Source: Desulfosporosinus hippei DSM 8344
Lineage (GTDB): Bacteria > Bacillota > Desulfitobacteriia > Desulfitobacteriales > Desulfitobacteriaceae
Assembly: GCF_900100785.1 (NCBI RefSeq)
Contig: NZ_FNCP01000025.1
Location: forward strand, 1 to 64,000
Reading direction: 5' to 3'
DNA length: 64,000 bases
Made by a program: the position numbers and the translations under genes. Position 1 is the stretch's first letter; the number at the start of each line of letters is the position of its first letter. Of the stretch, positions 53,022 to 61,860 are shown piece by piece. The notes under the pieces are model-generated. The model did no database searches and had not been told where the DNA came from. It worked only from the letters and a program-made list of their open reading frames with translations.

Positions 53022-54188
53022 CTAAGCTTGAGGTAATCCTTTTAAAAACCACTCGTAATTGCACTTTGCGTTAAACAAATCAATTTGCTTTGTTTTAACG
53101 GCATTTTCTTGAACCTCATAATTCGTTGTTGCTTGATCTAACTCTAATTTTGAAATCATTCCCAAACCCATCTTCATTTGAGCTTCAGAGAGTGCAATTT
53201 TTTTATCTCCAAGGGTCTGTTCTGCTAGTCGAAGATCGCTCTGAATTTTGGCAATATTGTCGATCATGTTATAGTAATCTGCTTTCAAGGCGTCCTTTAA
53301 TTGTTTAAGCTTTAAGTTTGCATTTTCTAAATCATAGTTTGCTGCTTTGTATTCATTTGATGACATTCCATTATCCTTTTTAGCCCTGTCGAGAGTAGCT
53401 TGAAGAATCACTATCTGATTTTCCTGTAATCTAATCGTGTAGCTGTTCTCTATTGCCTTCGCCAAATCAGCCTCTTCGTCTTCTATAGTAAAGTCTTCGC
53501 TGACAGAGATACTTCCAATGTTCAGATCACTCTCCTGATCATTAAGCATAATTTTTAATTGACGTTCTAAAGAATCCATTTGAAATTCTGTGCTTTCAAG
53601 TTGGGTCTGGAGGTCTACTAGTTGAGTTTTCATTGCATTCATACTATTGTGGGATACCATACCTAGACTCTGTTGTAATTGCATAGCTGTTAGCTGGTCT
53701 TGCAAAGAATCAATGCTCTTGGAAATAACTGATGAAGCAACTTTCAACTGATTATACCCAATAAATAAACTTTCTCCCGTCAAAATCTGTGCATCATCAT
53801 TCATGTCCGCTTGCAGATCGGCTATCGCTTCTACGTTAGGTCTGTCAACTTGATTTCTCTCTAATTGCTTTAGAGCATCAAGTAATGCGCGTTTTTCAGT
53901 ACTTAATGCTACTATTTGAGATATTTCATCCGTCTGATCCCTTTGATCATTAAGGTGCTCAAGATCATCCTCAAGGTCTTTAATTGTTCTCTTAAGATCC
54001 GAATAGCCTGCATGAGTTTTAAGTCTTTCATTCTCATTAATGCGAATGGCTATATTTTGTTCAGTAATAATACTTTCGATATCTTCAAAGCTTATTGTTT
54101 TTGAACCTACGTCTTCAGCTAAAGCCATAAAAGGTTGTCCAAAAATTAACATGGATGATAAAATGGATACTCCAATTAGTTTCTTCAT
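53022..54188 (-). CDS. TolC-like outer-membrane-efflux family protein
   Basis: The 388-residue protein has a signal peptide (SSMLIFGQPFMALAE) and long helical stretches in two halves typical of the TolC fold. Repeats like ISFEDIESIITEQNIAIRIN near the start and AEQTLGDKKIALSEAQMKMG, ISKLELDQATTNYEVQENA near the end are the TolC-type pattern. Similar proteins exist in single-membrane Firmicutes, where their role is unclear. The hairpin at 52870-52893 probably ends the transcript. Confidence 0.78.
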   Translation of the reverse strand: MKKLIGVSILSSMLIFGQPFMALAEDVGSKTISFEDIESIITEQNIAIRINENERLKTHAGYSDLKRTIKDLEDDLEHLNDQRDQTDEISQIVALSTEKRALLDALKQLERNQVDRPNVEAIADLQADMNDDAQILTGESLFIGYNQLKVASSVISKSIDSLQDQLTAMQLQQSLGMVSHNSMNAMKTQLVDLQTQLESTEFQMDSLERQLKIMLNDQESDLNIGSISVSEDFTIEDEEADLAKAIENSYTIRLQENQIVILQATLDRAKKDNGMSSNEYKAANYDLENANLKLKQLKDALKADYYNMIDNIAKIQSDLRLAEQTLGDKKIALSEAQMKMGLGMISKLELDQATTNYEVQENAVKTKQIDLFNAKCNYEWFLKGLPQA

Positions 54189-54300
54189 TATGTAAACTTC
54201 CTTTCATGATACGTATGTACTAATTGTATTGTAGAATTTTTCCGATGTCAAATTGAAATTAGAGGGAATATAAATGTTTAGATCAGCAATAAAATGATGA

Positions 54301-54337
54301 CTCAGAGGGCAGGTATTGTTTTACCCTGCCCTCTGAG
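54301..54337 (-). terminator. Terminator after the small lipoprotein gene
   Basis: CTCAGAGGGCAGG (54301-54313) pairs perfectly with CCTGCCCTCTGAG (54325-54337), adjacent to the stop at 54340. Confidence 0.8.
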
Positions 54338-54339
54338 TT

Positions 54340-54747
54340 CTATTTTATTGTAGCTTGTTTTAACTGTTTTCCTTCCTTGATAACAATGATATCGATTGGA
54401 CGGTTCGGATATTTATCTTTAATAATCTGACTGTATTTCTCTATAACTTGATCCACCGATAGCTCCTGCTCATTATTAATTGTAATATCGACGTTCACAG
54501 CAGGCTGTTCACCTTCTACTACTTGAATCATGACTTTATCAATTCCCTTTTCTGCCTCTAACTGCTGAGTCAGATCAGTATCACTCTCTAATTTAGTAGT
54601 AGCTGGAGGATTATCCCCCTTTGATTCAGTTCCTTGACTCGTTTGGTCTTGTTGCACATTTGTATCCGGAGTCGATTTTGAACATCCAGTTATCAAAAGA
54701 AACATTGTTAATACACCAGTAATCCATAACCATTTACGCTTAGACAT
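54340..54747 (-). CDS. Small lipoprotein of unknown function
   Basis: The 135 residues begin with a lipoprotein signal (GVLTMFLLITGC with lipobox ITGC), then a polar Ser/Gln/Thr linker. An alpha/beta domain of about 75 residues follows (IDKVMIQVVEGEQPAVNVDI, KYSQIIKDKYPNRPIDIIVI). That domain looks like a small secreted binding fold but matches nothing I know. It is 38 bp downstream of the SLAP-domain gene, probably in one operon. Confidence 0.7.
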   Translation of the reverse strand: MSKRKWLWITGVLTMFLLITGCSKSTPDTNVQQDQTSQGTESKGDNPPATTKLESDTDLTQQLEAEKGIDKVMIQVVEGEQPAVNVDITINNEQELSVDQVIEKYSQIIKDKYPNRPIDIIVIKEGKQLKQATIK

Positions 54748-54785
54748 GTTTTGTTTTCCTCCATTTCTTAGCCCCTGGTGTTTTT

Positions 54786-55616
54786 TTAATGACTACTGTT
54801 ATTATTTAATACAATATGCCATGTAGATAAATCAACATCACTATCTTCGAAAATATGCTGAAATTTAAATGTCCACAATATAGCCTTATAGGGTTTAATT
54901 ATTATGTTTTTGACATCAAAAATCCCGCGAGCGAGTTCTTTTTGATTAGCATCTAAAATAATTAATGGCATTTTTTCTAAATTTATTGGCTTATCCATAG
55001 AATTTCGAATTATTACAGTAGCTAATAGCTCATTTTGGGCTGTAACCTTCGCGCAAAGTCGCGAGAAATCTACTTCGCCATGCTTCATTGGTGGAAGTTT
55101 TGCTAATATTTGTTCCAGTTTCTGCTGTTGGTCTAATGATATATTCTTTGGGAGCGTCTGATATCCAATTTTGACTTTTTTAGGGCGTTTATCTCGCACA
55201 TCAAAACACACCTCACACTCTGAGGGGACATCCTTAACATAAACATTATCTGGTTCAAAGCGAACAACGCAGGCCTTTGCCGAGCGACCAGCAACTACAC
55301 CAATAGTCTCTCCTCTAAAAGATTGCTGAGCTAGAACTTGCTTATTAGAATCCAGTAAGACTAAAGATATATTTTTAAACTTTACTTTCTTACTAAATCC
55401 ATTGCTAATATAAAAGCCTACTATTAGTGCTCCACCATCAGGCGTAGCGCTTGTAAAATGGATGGCAACTCGGCCTTCAGTTAAGGGCGGTAGTTGCCGT
55501 TCATCCAACTGTTCTTTAGAACTCTGGTTCAATAAGTTTGCTTCAACTATGTCCTTCGATAAATACTCTGAATCTTTTTCCGTACCTCTATTGGTTTTTG
55601 GAAAGTTTAACAACAT
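54786..55616 (-). CDS. SLAP-domain protein
   Basis: The 276-residue protein has two copies of a domain like SLAP (S-layer-assembly-associated). Copy 1 shows VGFYISNGFSKKVKFKNISL and VRFEPDNVY. Copy 2 shows VIIRNSMDKPINLEKMPLII and ILWTFKFQHIFEDSD. Members are encoded with accessory Sec (SecA2) S-layer systems in bacilli, but no secA2 is in this window. No signal peptide is visible, so it may act inside the cell. Confidence 0.72.
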   Translation of the reverse strand: MLLNFPKTNRGTEKDSEYLSKDIVEANLLNQSSKEQLDERQLPPLTEGRVAIHFTSATPDGGALIVGFYISNGFSKKVKFKNISLVLLDSNKQVLAQQSFRGETIGVVAGRSAKACVVRFEPDNVYVKDVPSECEVCFDVRDKRPKKVKIGYQTLPKNISLDQQQKLEQILAKLPPMKHGEVDFSRLCAKVTAQNELLATVIIRNSMDKPINLEKMPLIILDANQKELARGIFDVKNIIIKPYKAILWTFKFQHIFEDSDVDLSTWHIVLNNNSSH

Positions 55617-56114
55617 AATTTAATCCTCCAAATATTTTTAGAACCTAGTTTTTATTCTCTCATATCTTTAATCATTTTGCCACTGGAAACAATTTTAAAT
55701 ACTAAAGACAAATGAGCAGTCTATAAGAATTTATTTGGCTAATGCCATGTCATTTATTCATATAATGTGTCTGAGACAGAAAGAACTCAGATCTCACAGC
55801 CTATGCTAAAATTTGGATTTTATAATTTTAGCATAGGTCTCTTTAGTTTTTCGCCTGGAATCAGGAATCAGACAGCATCCAATATCTTTTTTAGTTAAAC
55901 TATCGAACTTGCTCCGTTTGATATTTGATGATCTTGTAGACTAATTAGCCGATACCATCCAGAATAGCACCAAATAATGATATCACCCTCACCTATTTCC
56001 AGGTGAAGGTGATTTAACGTTCCAACATTATTTTAAATTGTCTAGATAGTATCGCTTTCTGTTATGACACTCTAACAGTCTTTTGCGAATTTTAAAATCA
56101 TTGACTCTCTGTGA
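55617..56114. other. 498-bp intergenic region with two hairpins
   Basis: It is AT-rich with no gene. CCTATGCTAAAATT (55800-55813) pairs perfectly with AATTTTAGCATAGG (55824-55837) and is followed by a T-rich stretch. ATCACCCTCACCT (55982-55994) pairs with AGGTGAAGGTGAT (56001-56013) with one mismatch and probably terminates the O-antigen-ligase gene. Confidence 0.6.
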
Positions 56115-57959
56115 CTACTGAACGCTCGAGCTATTTTTCTGCTGCCGAATCATGTAATTCGCACTAATACCTAGCCCCAGGAGAATCCAAAACACCGGTG
56201 CCACTGAAACGACACTATCGTTAAAAAAGGCCGCTCCCAAATAACCACAAATTGCGACAAATATACCTACTCCAGCTTGAGATACAAAATCACTATATTC
56301 ATTTTTAACGTAAAGCTTAATGCTTGAGACAAAATACGCAATAAACAATGATAAAAGTGCCAAAAGAGAGATGATTCCAGTGTTTAGTCCAACCTGTAAG
56401 TACAAATTGTGAGGTTTATCTACAATTTGCCACATGTCACCATTATAGGCATAGTACTTTCCAAATATATCATTCTGGGGAAAATAGGCAGCAAAAGTAT
56501 CCGGTCCGTAACCCATGTATATGGTGTTTTTAAGTAAAGGAATTGATCTGGACCAGATGTAACCCCTTGAAGACCCTAGCAATTCTTTACCTTCAAATCC
56601 CCATTTTTCTACTGGGTCTAGATTGAGAACCTGATTGCTATTATTCAGTAAAGCTACTTGATTATCATCAATTTTAAACTTAAAGTTCAGTGTTCCCTTG
56701 CTTAATAACAAAACCCTCATATCATCTAATTTTCCTATATTAAGTTTGTAGTCTACATACCTCAAGTCCAGCAAATTAATTTTGCCCGTTTTTTTATCAA
56801 ATGACATATTAATCGGAATATTATCCTTATCCATAAAAGTAATCTTGCTGCCATTTATCGAAAATATAAGTGTCTCGGTTGATGTCACTAAAGTCCCCTG
56901 ATTTCCTTCTATATCTAAAGCTTGCAGAGGCATTGTTGCCGCTTTAGCTTTAAAATCATCTTGCCCTGTACTTTGCGTCATTTCCACTGCATTGTTAACC
57001 AAGGAACCTATCCTTGAAGCAAGATATCCGTTCGACATGAGATTAAGTCCGAATACTAAAAGTCCCAATATAATTAAACCGCTCAAAAAATACTTCCAGT
57101 GCCTTACTATTACCTTGTTAATCATAATCATTAAAATTATAATCGCGATAGCGCCACCGAACATACCAGCACGCGAAGTAGATCCTAACCAGTTAACAGC
57201 CATTAAAAGACTTAGTAAAGCGAAGAGTACTTTAAGCCATACTTTTTTGGTAAGAACAAACAAAGTAAAGGTCAGAGGAAAGAGCATGGCCATATAACTA
57301 CCAACATAGTTAAGATGATAAAGAGTAGAGTAGATGACATATTTATCAAATTGGAACTGCAAATTATCCGCATGCGGTTCATAAATGGATGGCAACATAA
57401 GCGCTTTACCAAAATTTGATTTAAAAAAATCATAACCTATATATTGAAACACACCAATTAGGCCTATGATGAATGCGCCTATAAATAAAGAGCCAATGAG
57501 AACTTTTATATGCTGTTCGTTCTTAACCAAGTTCATTGTAACAACTAGCATTACCATATAGGCTAAAAGCACATACATACCCTCATATCGATCTGGAAAA
57601 CCCGTTAGCGCAATATCAATGTACTTAGAGAACTCGGTAGAAAGAATTACAAAGAAAATATATACTGCGATTGGAATATAATAAAATGATACCCTTAACG
57701 TTTTAGTTCCTTTAAAGGCAACCATAAGAGCCAAAACTAGAAGTGACAAGACACTGCTAATCAAAATCCACACCATCTTATAATAGGAGGCAAAGTCCAT
57801 ATTTTCTTTTTGACCTGTCCACAACTCAAAGGATGCGCCGCTTAACGTTACAACCTTGAGATACACTATTAAGGGTACAACTGCTAGCAAAAACATTAGT
57901 GGTAACAATATGTACCAATTATCATTTATGGCATCATTCTTTTTTAACAAGTATCTCAC
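56115..57959 (-). CDS. O-antigen ligase/polymerase-family membrane protein
   Basis: The 614-residue protein has about twelve membrane segments with a large extracytoplasmic insert (about 330-480). That insert bears the family loop SRGYIWSRSIPLLKNTIYMG and DTFAAYFPQND. O-antigen ligase/Wzy-like enzymes polymerise or transfer surface polysaccharide or glycoprotein glycans. It starts at GTG 57959 (GGAAGGTGAG). It lies near rfbD, ugd and other polysaccharide genes. Confidence 0.85.
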   Translation of the reverse strand: MRYLLKKNDAINDNWYILLPLMFLLAVVPLIVYLKVVTLSGASFELWTGQKENMDFASYYKMVWILISSVLSLLVLALMVAFKGTKTLRVSFYYIPIAVYIFFVILSTEFSKYIDIALTGFPDRYEGMYVLLAYMVMLVVTMNLVKNEQHIKVLIGSLFIGAFIIGLIGVFQYIGYDFFKSNFGKALMLPSIYEPHADNLQFQFDKYVIYSTLYHLNYVGSYMAMLFPLTFTLFVLTKKVWLKVLFALLSLLMAVNWLGSTSRAGMFGGAIAIIILMIMINKVIVRHWKYFLSGLIILGLLVFGLNLMSNGYLASRIGSLVNNAVEMTQSTGQDDFKAKAATMPLQALDIEGNQGTLVTSTETLIFSINGSKITFMDKDNIPINMSFDKKTGKINLLDLRYVDYKLNIGKLDDMRVLLLSKGTLNFKFKIDDNQVALLNNSNQVLNLDPVEKWGFEGKELLGSSRGYIWSRSIPLLKNTIYMGYGPDTFAAYFPQNDIFGKYYAYNGDMWQIVDKPHNLYLQVGLNTGIISLLALLSLFIAYFVSSIKLYVKNEYSDFVSQAGVGIFVAICGYLGAAFFNDSVVSVAPVFWILLGLGISANYMIRQQKNSSSVQ

Positions 57960-58059
57960 CTTCCTAAACCACGAATTATTAGATTTGATAAAGTAACATG
58001 TTTTAATTATAGCATTTTTAAGGAAAGGTTTGTACAGTGTTTTTTGTATTATAATTATT

Positions 58060-58926
58060 TCAGAATTTTTTTAAGAAATTCTTTTCAGACAAAAAACTTT
58101 CCAGTCCTTCCTGCCAAGGCCTGAGATCCTGAAAGCCATTGAGCCTAATCCCCGTATGATCAAGAACTGAATATTCCGGTCTTGGCGCTGGACGTGGGAA
58201 ATCTGCCGTTTTACATGGATTGAGATCAACCTCCATTCCAGATATTTCAAATATCTTTTTAGCAAATTCATACCACGAACAACTGCCCGAATTCGAAGCA
58301 TGATAAATACCATAACGCTCAGTCTCAATAAGTTGTTGTAAAAAGCCAGCCAAATCGACTGTATACGTTGGGGAACCGAATTGGTCATCGACCACCTTCA
58401 GTAATTTTCCTTCTTTACCTAATCTAAGCATGGTTTTGACAAAATTCACTCCATATTTGCCATAAACCCATGACGTTCTCACGATAAAATACTTGTTTGA
58501 AAGTGAGAGCACAAACTCTTCACCAGCCCATTTCGATTGACCATAAACAGTCTGTGGATTGGTTCGATCATACTCACAATAAGGTGTTTCCTTCTGTCCA
58601 TCAAATACATAATCCGTGCTAAGATATACGAACTTTGCGCCATACTTTTCTGCTTCAATGACAAGATTACGTGTCCCTAGCGCATTAACCGCATACGCTC
58701 TGTCGCGATCAGTTTCTGCCTGATCTACTTGAGTGTAAGCAGCGGTATGAATAACGATGTCAGGCTTGACCTGTTCAAAAATTTTGGCTAATTGTGAGCC
58801 ATTTGTAATATCAAGGTCAGCGCGACCATAACCGAAGACTCGATACAACTCAGAATGACGCTGTAGACAGAGCACCATATCTGTACCCAGCTGACCTTTG
58901 GCCCCGGTCACTAATACTCTTCTCAT
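58060..58926 (-). CDS. rfbD: dTDP-4-dehydrorhamnose reductase
   Basis: RfbD reduces dTDP-4-keto-L-rhamnose to dTDP-L-rhamnose for surface glycans. The 288-residue SDR shows the nucleotide motif VTGAKGQLGTDMV, the family stretch IVIHTAAYTQVDQAE, the YxxxK pair in TVYGQSKWAGEEFV, and RTSWVYGKYGVNFV. The other rhamnose genes (rfbA, B, C) are not in the window. Confidence 0.93.
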   Translation of the reverse strand: MRRVLVTGAKGQLGTDMVLCLQRHSELYRVFGYGRADLDITNGSQLAKIFEQVKPDIVIHTAAYTQVDQAETDRDRAYAVNALGTRNLVIEAEKYGAKFVYLSTDYVFDGQKETPYCEYDRTNPQTVYGQSKWAGEEFVLSLSNKYFIVRTSWVYGKYGVNFVKTMLRLGKEGKLLKVVDDQFGSPTYTVDLAGFLQQLIETERYGIYHASNSGSCSWYEFAKKIFEISGMEVDLNPCKTADFPRPAPRPEYSVLDHTGIRLNGFQDLRPWQEGLESFLSEKNFLKKF

Positions 58927-59253
58927 CTTCTCCCCTCACTGTCCTTTAATGATGACAAGGATCATTCTTTACAATTTGGAAAACCATACCACTTATATAA
59001 GTGCGAATGGCCTATCCTTCAGCCCCCTATAGCGTTATCTAAATATATTATTCATTATTTTACTATTTATAATCTTAAAATACTTTCAACACCCTTGTTT
59101 TTAAACTAACTCCCTAATACACCAATAGATAAAAAACTTAAACACCAAGATAAAGTACGTTTTACGCAACCTGTACCATGTATTTAGCATCTTAGCCAAT
59201 AATGGTCTAGGAGATCTCAAATAATAATATTAAAAGAGGTTTGACTTAACCTA
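58927..59253. other. 327-bp AT-rich gap upstream of rfbD
   Basis: No gene, RNA or clear repeat is visible. It may carry the rfbD promoter. Confidence 0.5.
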
Positions 59254-59586
59254 TTGTCGAATTTCAACTTAGTTGACCATTTAAAGGAAATGAAAATAGG
59301 GCCTTATGACATTATTGCGTTATTTTTCTTTGTTTCGATATTTTTCTTTTATTTATTAACTGAACTTTCGGGCGCAACCGAAGTTCAGTCAATAAATAAA
59401 AATAAGTGGACTCTAAAATCTCCTTACTTTTCCGCTAACTATAATATCACCCTTATTTCAGGCTTTGACCAAATCTATATGATTCAAGGAGTACAAGCTA
59501 ATTCGTCTTCACTTTTGATTTATCATACATCCTCAATTCAGACGGTAGTTATATTTATATTCAGCATCCAACTCCTGAATACTTAA
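59254..59586 (+). pseudogene. Possible remnant of a membrane-anchored beta-propeller-like protein
   Basis: A frame from TTG 59254 encodes one membrane helix (IIALFFFVSIFFFYLLTE) and then a stretch (LISGFDQIYMIQGVQANSSS) recalling beta-propeller repeats. Near 59530 the other plus-strand frame takes over with NSDGSYIYIQHPTPEY, suggesting a frameshift. The end overlaps ugd antisense. It could be a broken gene, or a coincidence. Confidence 0.3.
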
Positions 59587-60892
59587 ACATCTCTTTGACC
59601 TCAATATTTTTAGAAAAGACATTACGCAAATCAAAAAAATAGTCGTTCTTCATAACAGCTTTAACCTTGTCGAGATAAGCACCTCTGAACTGATGCCATT
59701 CTGTCATAAGAATAATGGCATCCGCTCCCTCCGCAGCCTCATATTCGTTTTTGCAATATTCAATATAGTCTTCTATATCTTTTAATCTCCATTTTGCCTC
59801 CTTCATACCCTCGGGGCAATAGGCACGAATTCGTGCGCCTGCACGTACAAGAGCACGAATAATATCTATTGAAGGCGCATCACGCATATCATCGGTTTCT
59901 GGTTTAAAAGATAAGCCCCAGATTGTTAAGATAGCATTTTCAATAGGAACCTCTTGCGAAACGGTATAAATAATTCTTTCGCTCATTTTTTGTTTTTGCT
60001 TTTCGTTGGCCTTGATAGCAGCTTCAATTACCAACATTTGCTCACCATGAGTATGGGCAATATCCGCGATTGCCTTGGTATCCTTGGGAAAACACGAACC
60101 TCCGTATCCAGGACCGGCATGTAAAAATTTAGAGGAAATTCTTCCATCCATTCCCATACCCCGGGCAATTTCCTGAATATTTGCACCAACTTTGTCCGCT
60201 AGCAAAGCTATCTCATTGATAAAGGAAATTTTCACTGCTAAAAATGCATTGGATGCGTATTTAATCATCTCCGCTGTCTCAAGGCTAGTAATTAGAAAGG
60301 GCGTCTGATTAATATAGAGCACATCATATACCTTTTTCATAATCTCAACTGCTTTTTCACTTTCAGCCCCAATTACAACCCGGTCTGGCGTTAGGCAATC
60401 GCGAACGGCCTTACCCTCGCGGAGAAATTCAGGGTTTGATACAATGTCAAATTCAATACTAAGCCCTCGTTTGTCAAGCCCCTCCTGAACAATATCTCGC
60501 ACAAATTTTCCTGTGCCGACTGGAACCGTTGATTTGTTGACAATGACTTTATAACTATTCATGTATTCGCCAATGCTCTTGGCAACAGCTTTAACATATT
60601 GTAGGTCAGCACTTCCGTCTTCCTTAGGCGGCGTCCCAACAGCTAGAAAAATAACATCGCTGTTTTCAATTGTCTCGTGCATTTCTGTAAAAAATTTCAG
60701 TCTACCTGACATAACGTTTTTGTCGAGCAGTTCCTTGAGTCCTGGTTCATAAATCGGTAAAATACCCTTTTTCAGCTTTTCGATCTTTTCTGATACCACA
60801 TCCATGCAAATAACATTCATGCCGAACTCTGCCATGATAACGCCCTGTACAAGGCCAACATAGCCAGTGCCAATTATACCTATATTTTTCAA
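59561..60892 (-). CDS. ugd: UDP-glucose 6-dehydrogenase
   Basis: Ugd oxidises UDP-glucose to UDP-glucuronate for polysaccharide. The 443 residues show the NAD motif GIIGTGYVGLVQGVI, INKS-type VNKSTVPVGTG, SNPEFLREG, and the catalytic Cys in GPGYGGSCFPKDT. The WGLSFKPETDDMRDAPS region gives the UDP-binding end. The TTG start overlaps the stop of the upstream membrane protein by 4 bp. Confidence 0.95.
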   Translation of the reverse strand: MKNIGIIGTGYVGLVQGVIMAEFGMNVICMDVVSEKIEKLKKGILPIYEPGLKELLDKNVMSGRLKFFTEMHETIENSDVIFLAVGTPPKEDGSADLQYVKAVAKSIGEYMNSYKVIVNKSTVPVGTGKFVRDIVQEGLDKRGLSIEFDIVSNPEFLREGKAVRDCLTPDRVVIGAESEKAVEIMKKVYDVLYINQTPFLITSLETAEMIKYASNAFLAVKISFINEIALLADKVGANIQEIARGMGMDGRISSKFLHAGPGYGGSCFPKDTKAIADIAHTHGEQMLVIEAAIKANEKQKQKMSERIIYTVSQEVPIENAILTIWGLSFKPETDDMRDAPSIDIIRALVRAGARIRAYCPEGMKEAKWRLKDIEDYIEYCKNEYEAAEGADAIILMTEWHQFRGAYLDKVKAVMKNDYFFDLRNVFSKNIEVKEMFKYSGVGC

Positions 60893-61845
60893 GTCTCAGT
60901 CTCCCTTTTCGTTTTTTTATCAATATGGTTGGCCAACTGTGAATAAATAAATGCCATTCCGATCAGAGCAAGTTCTGGAATCGTTGACCATAGTCTAGAT
61001 ACAATGGATACAATGATTGCGTACTCCGGAGGCATAATCACAGATAAACCTAAAACAATAATGCCCTCCCGGACGCCTAAGCCGGATGGAGAAAAAAGGC
61101 TCAAAATTCCAATAATGGCCGCCAATGCAAAAATTCCTGAGGCATACAATGCTACACTAATTGGCAAAGGATAAATGGAACAAACAAGTAGATAAAAACC
61201 GAGACCGACAACCAGCCAGTTTGCAACAAACAACATCACCAATTTTACCATCTGCACATAAGTCATAGAAATTTCTAAATCTGTCTTTTTTGTAACCTTT
61301 TCTATTAACCCTAAAAAGAAGTTGAGTATTTTAGGATGTATACATATAAAAAACAAGATAATCAGTAGCCACGTTGTATATTGATATTGAGACAAAATAT
61401 CATTAGGGAAAAAGAACAGCGAAAATATAAATAATAACGTCGCGCCCAATAGAGTAAGAATATTTTCAATCAAAAAGCAGATTGTCACTTTTCGCATTTT
61501 AGCGCCTTCGCTATCATAATAAACCAATCTGGCACCGAGCATAAAAACTTTACCGGGAATGTATTTCCCTAAAATTGAATATAAATATGCTGTAATTGCT
61601 TTAACATAGGAAATTTGTGTATTGTTAAGCACTGTAATATAATGCCATAAACTAGCAAGCGTTATTTTATATATAAAAAAAAATAGCATGGAAAGAAAGA
61701 AAGCGCTCCATCTTATTTGAAAATCTAAGCTCATTAGTTCATCATAATTTTTGGTAAAATACTTTGTCAAAAACCAAATGACTAATCCTACAAAAATGAC
61801 TTTAGCCCATTTTAGAAGAGTTTTAGTTTTCTCATTGATTGTCAT
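60889..61845 (-). CDS. Lysylphosphatidylglycerol-synthase-like membrane protein (flippase family)
   Basis: The 318-residue protein has about seven to eight membrane helices and the family motif FSPSGLGVREGIIVLGLSV near the C-terminus (GlxVREG), as in the UPF0104/LPG-synthase TM family often found in glycan loci. Likely roles are lipid-linked precursor handling or flipping. It lacks the synthase catalytic domain. It is 15 bp downstream of the pyruvyl-transferase gene and overlaps ugd. Confidence 0.85.
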   Translation of the reverse strand: MTINEKTKTLLKWAKVIFVGLVIWFLTKYFTKNYDELMSLDFQIRWSAFFLSMLFFFIYKITLASLWHYITVLNNTQISYVKAITAYLYSILGKYIPGKVFMLGARLVYYDSEGAKMRKVTICFLIENILTLLGATLLFIFSLFFFPNDILSQYQYTTWLLIILFFICIHPKILNFFLGLIEKVTKKTDLEISMTYVQMVKLVMLFVANWLVVGLGFYLLVCSIYPLPISVALYASGIFALAAIIGILSLFSPSGLGVREGIIVLGLSVIMPPEYAIIVSIVSRLWSTIPELALIGMAFIYSQLANHIDKKTKRETET

Positions 61846-61860
61846 TCATTTTATCTCCTA

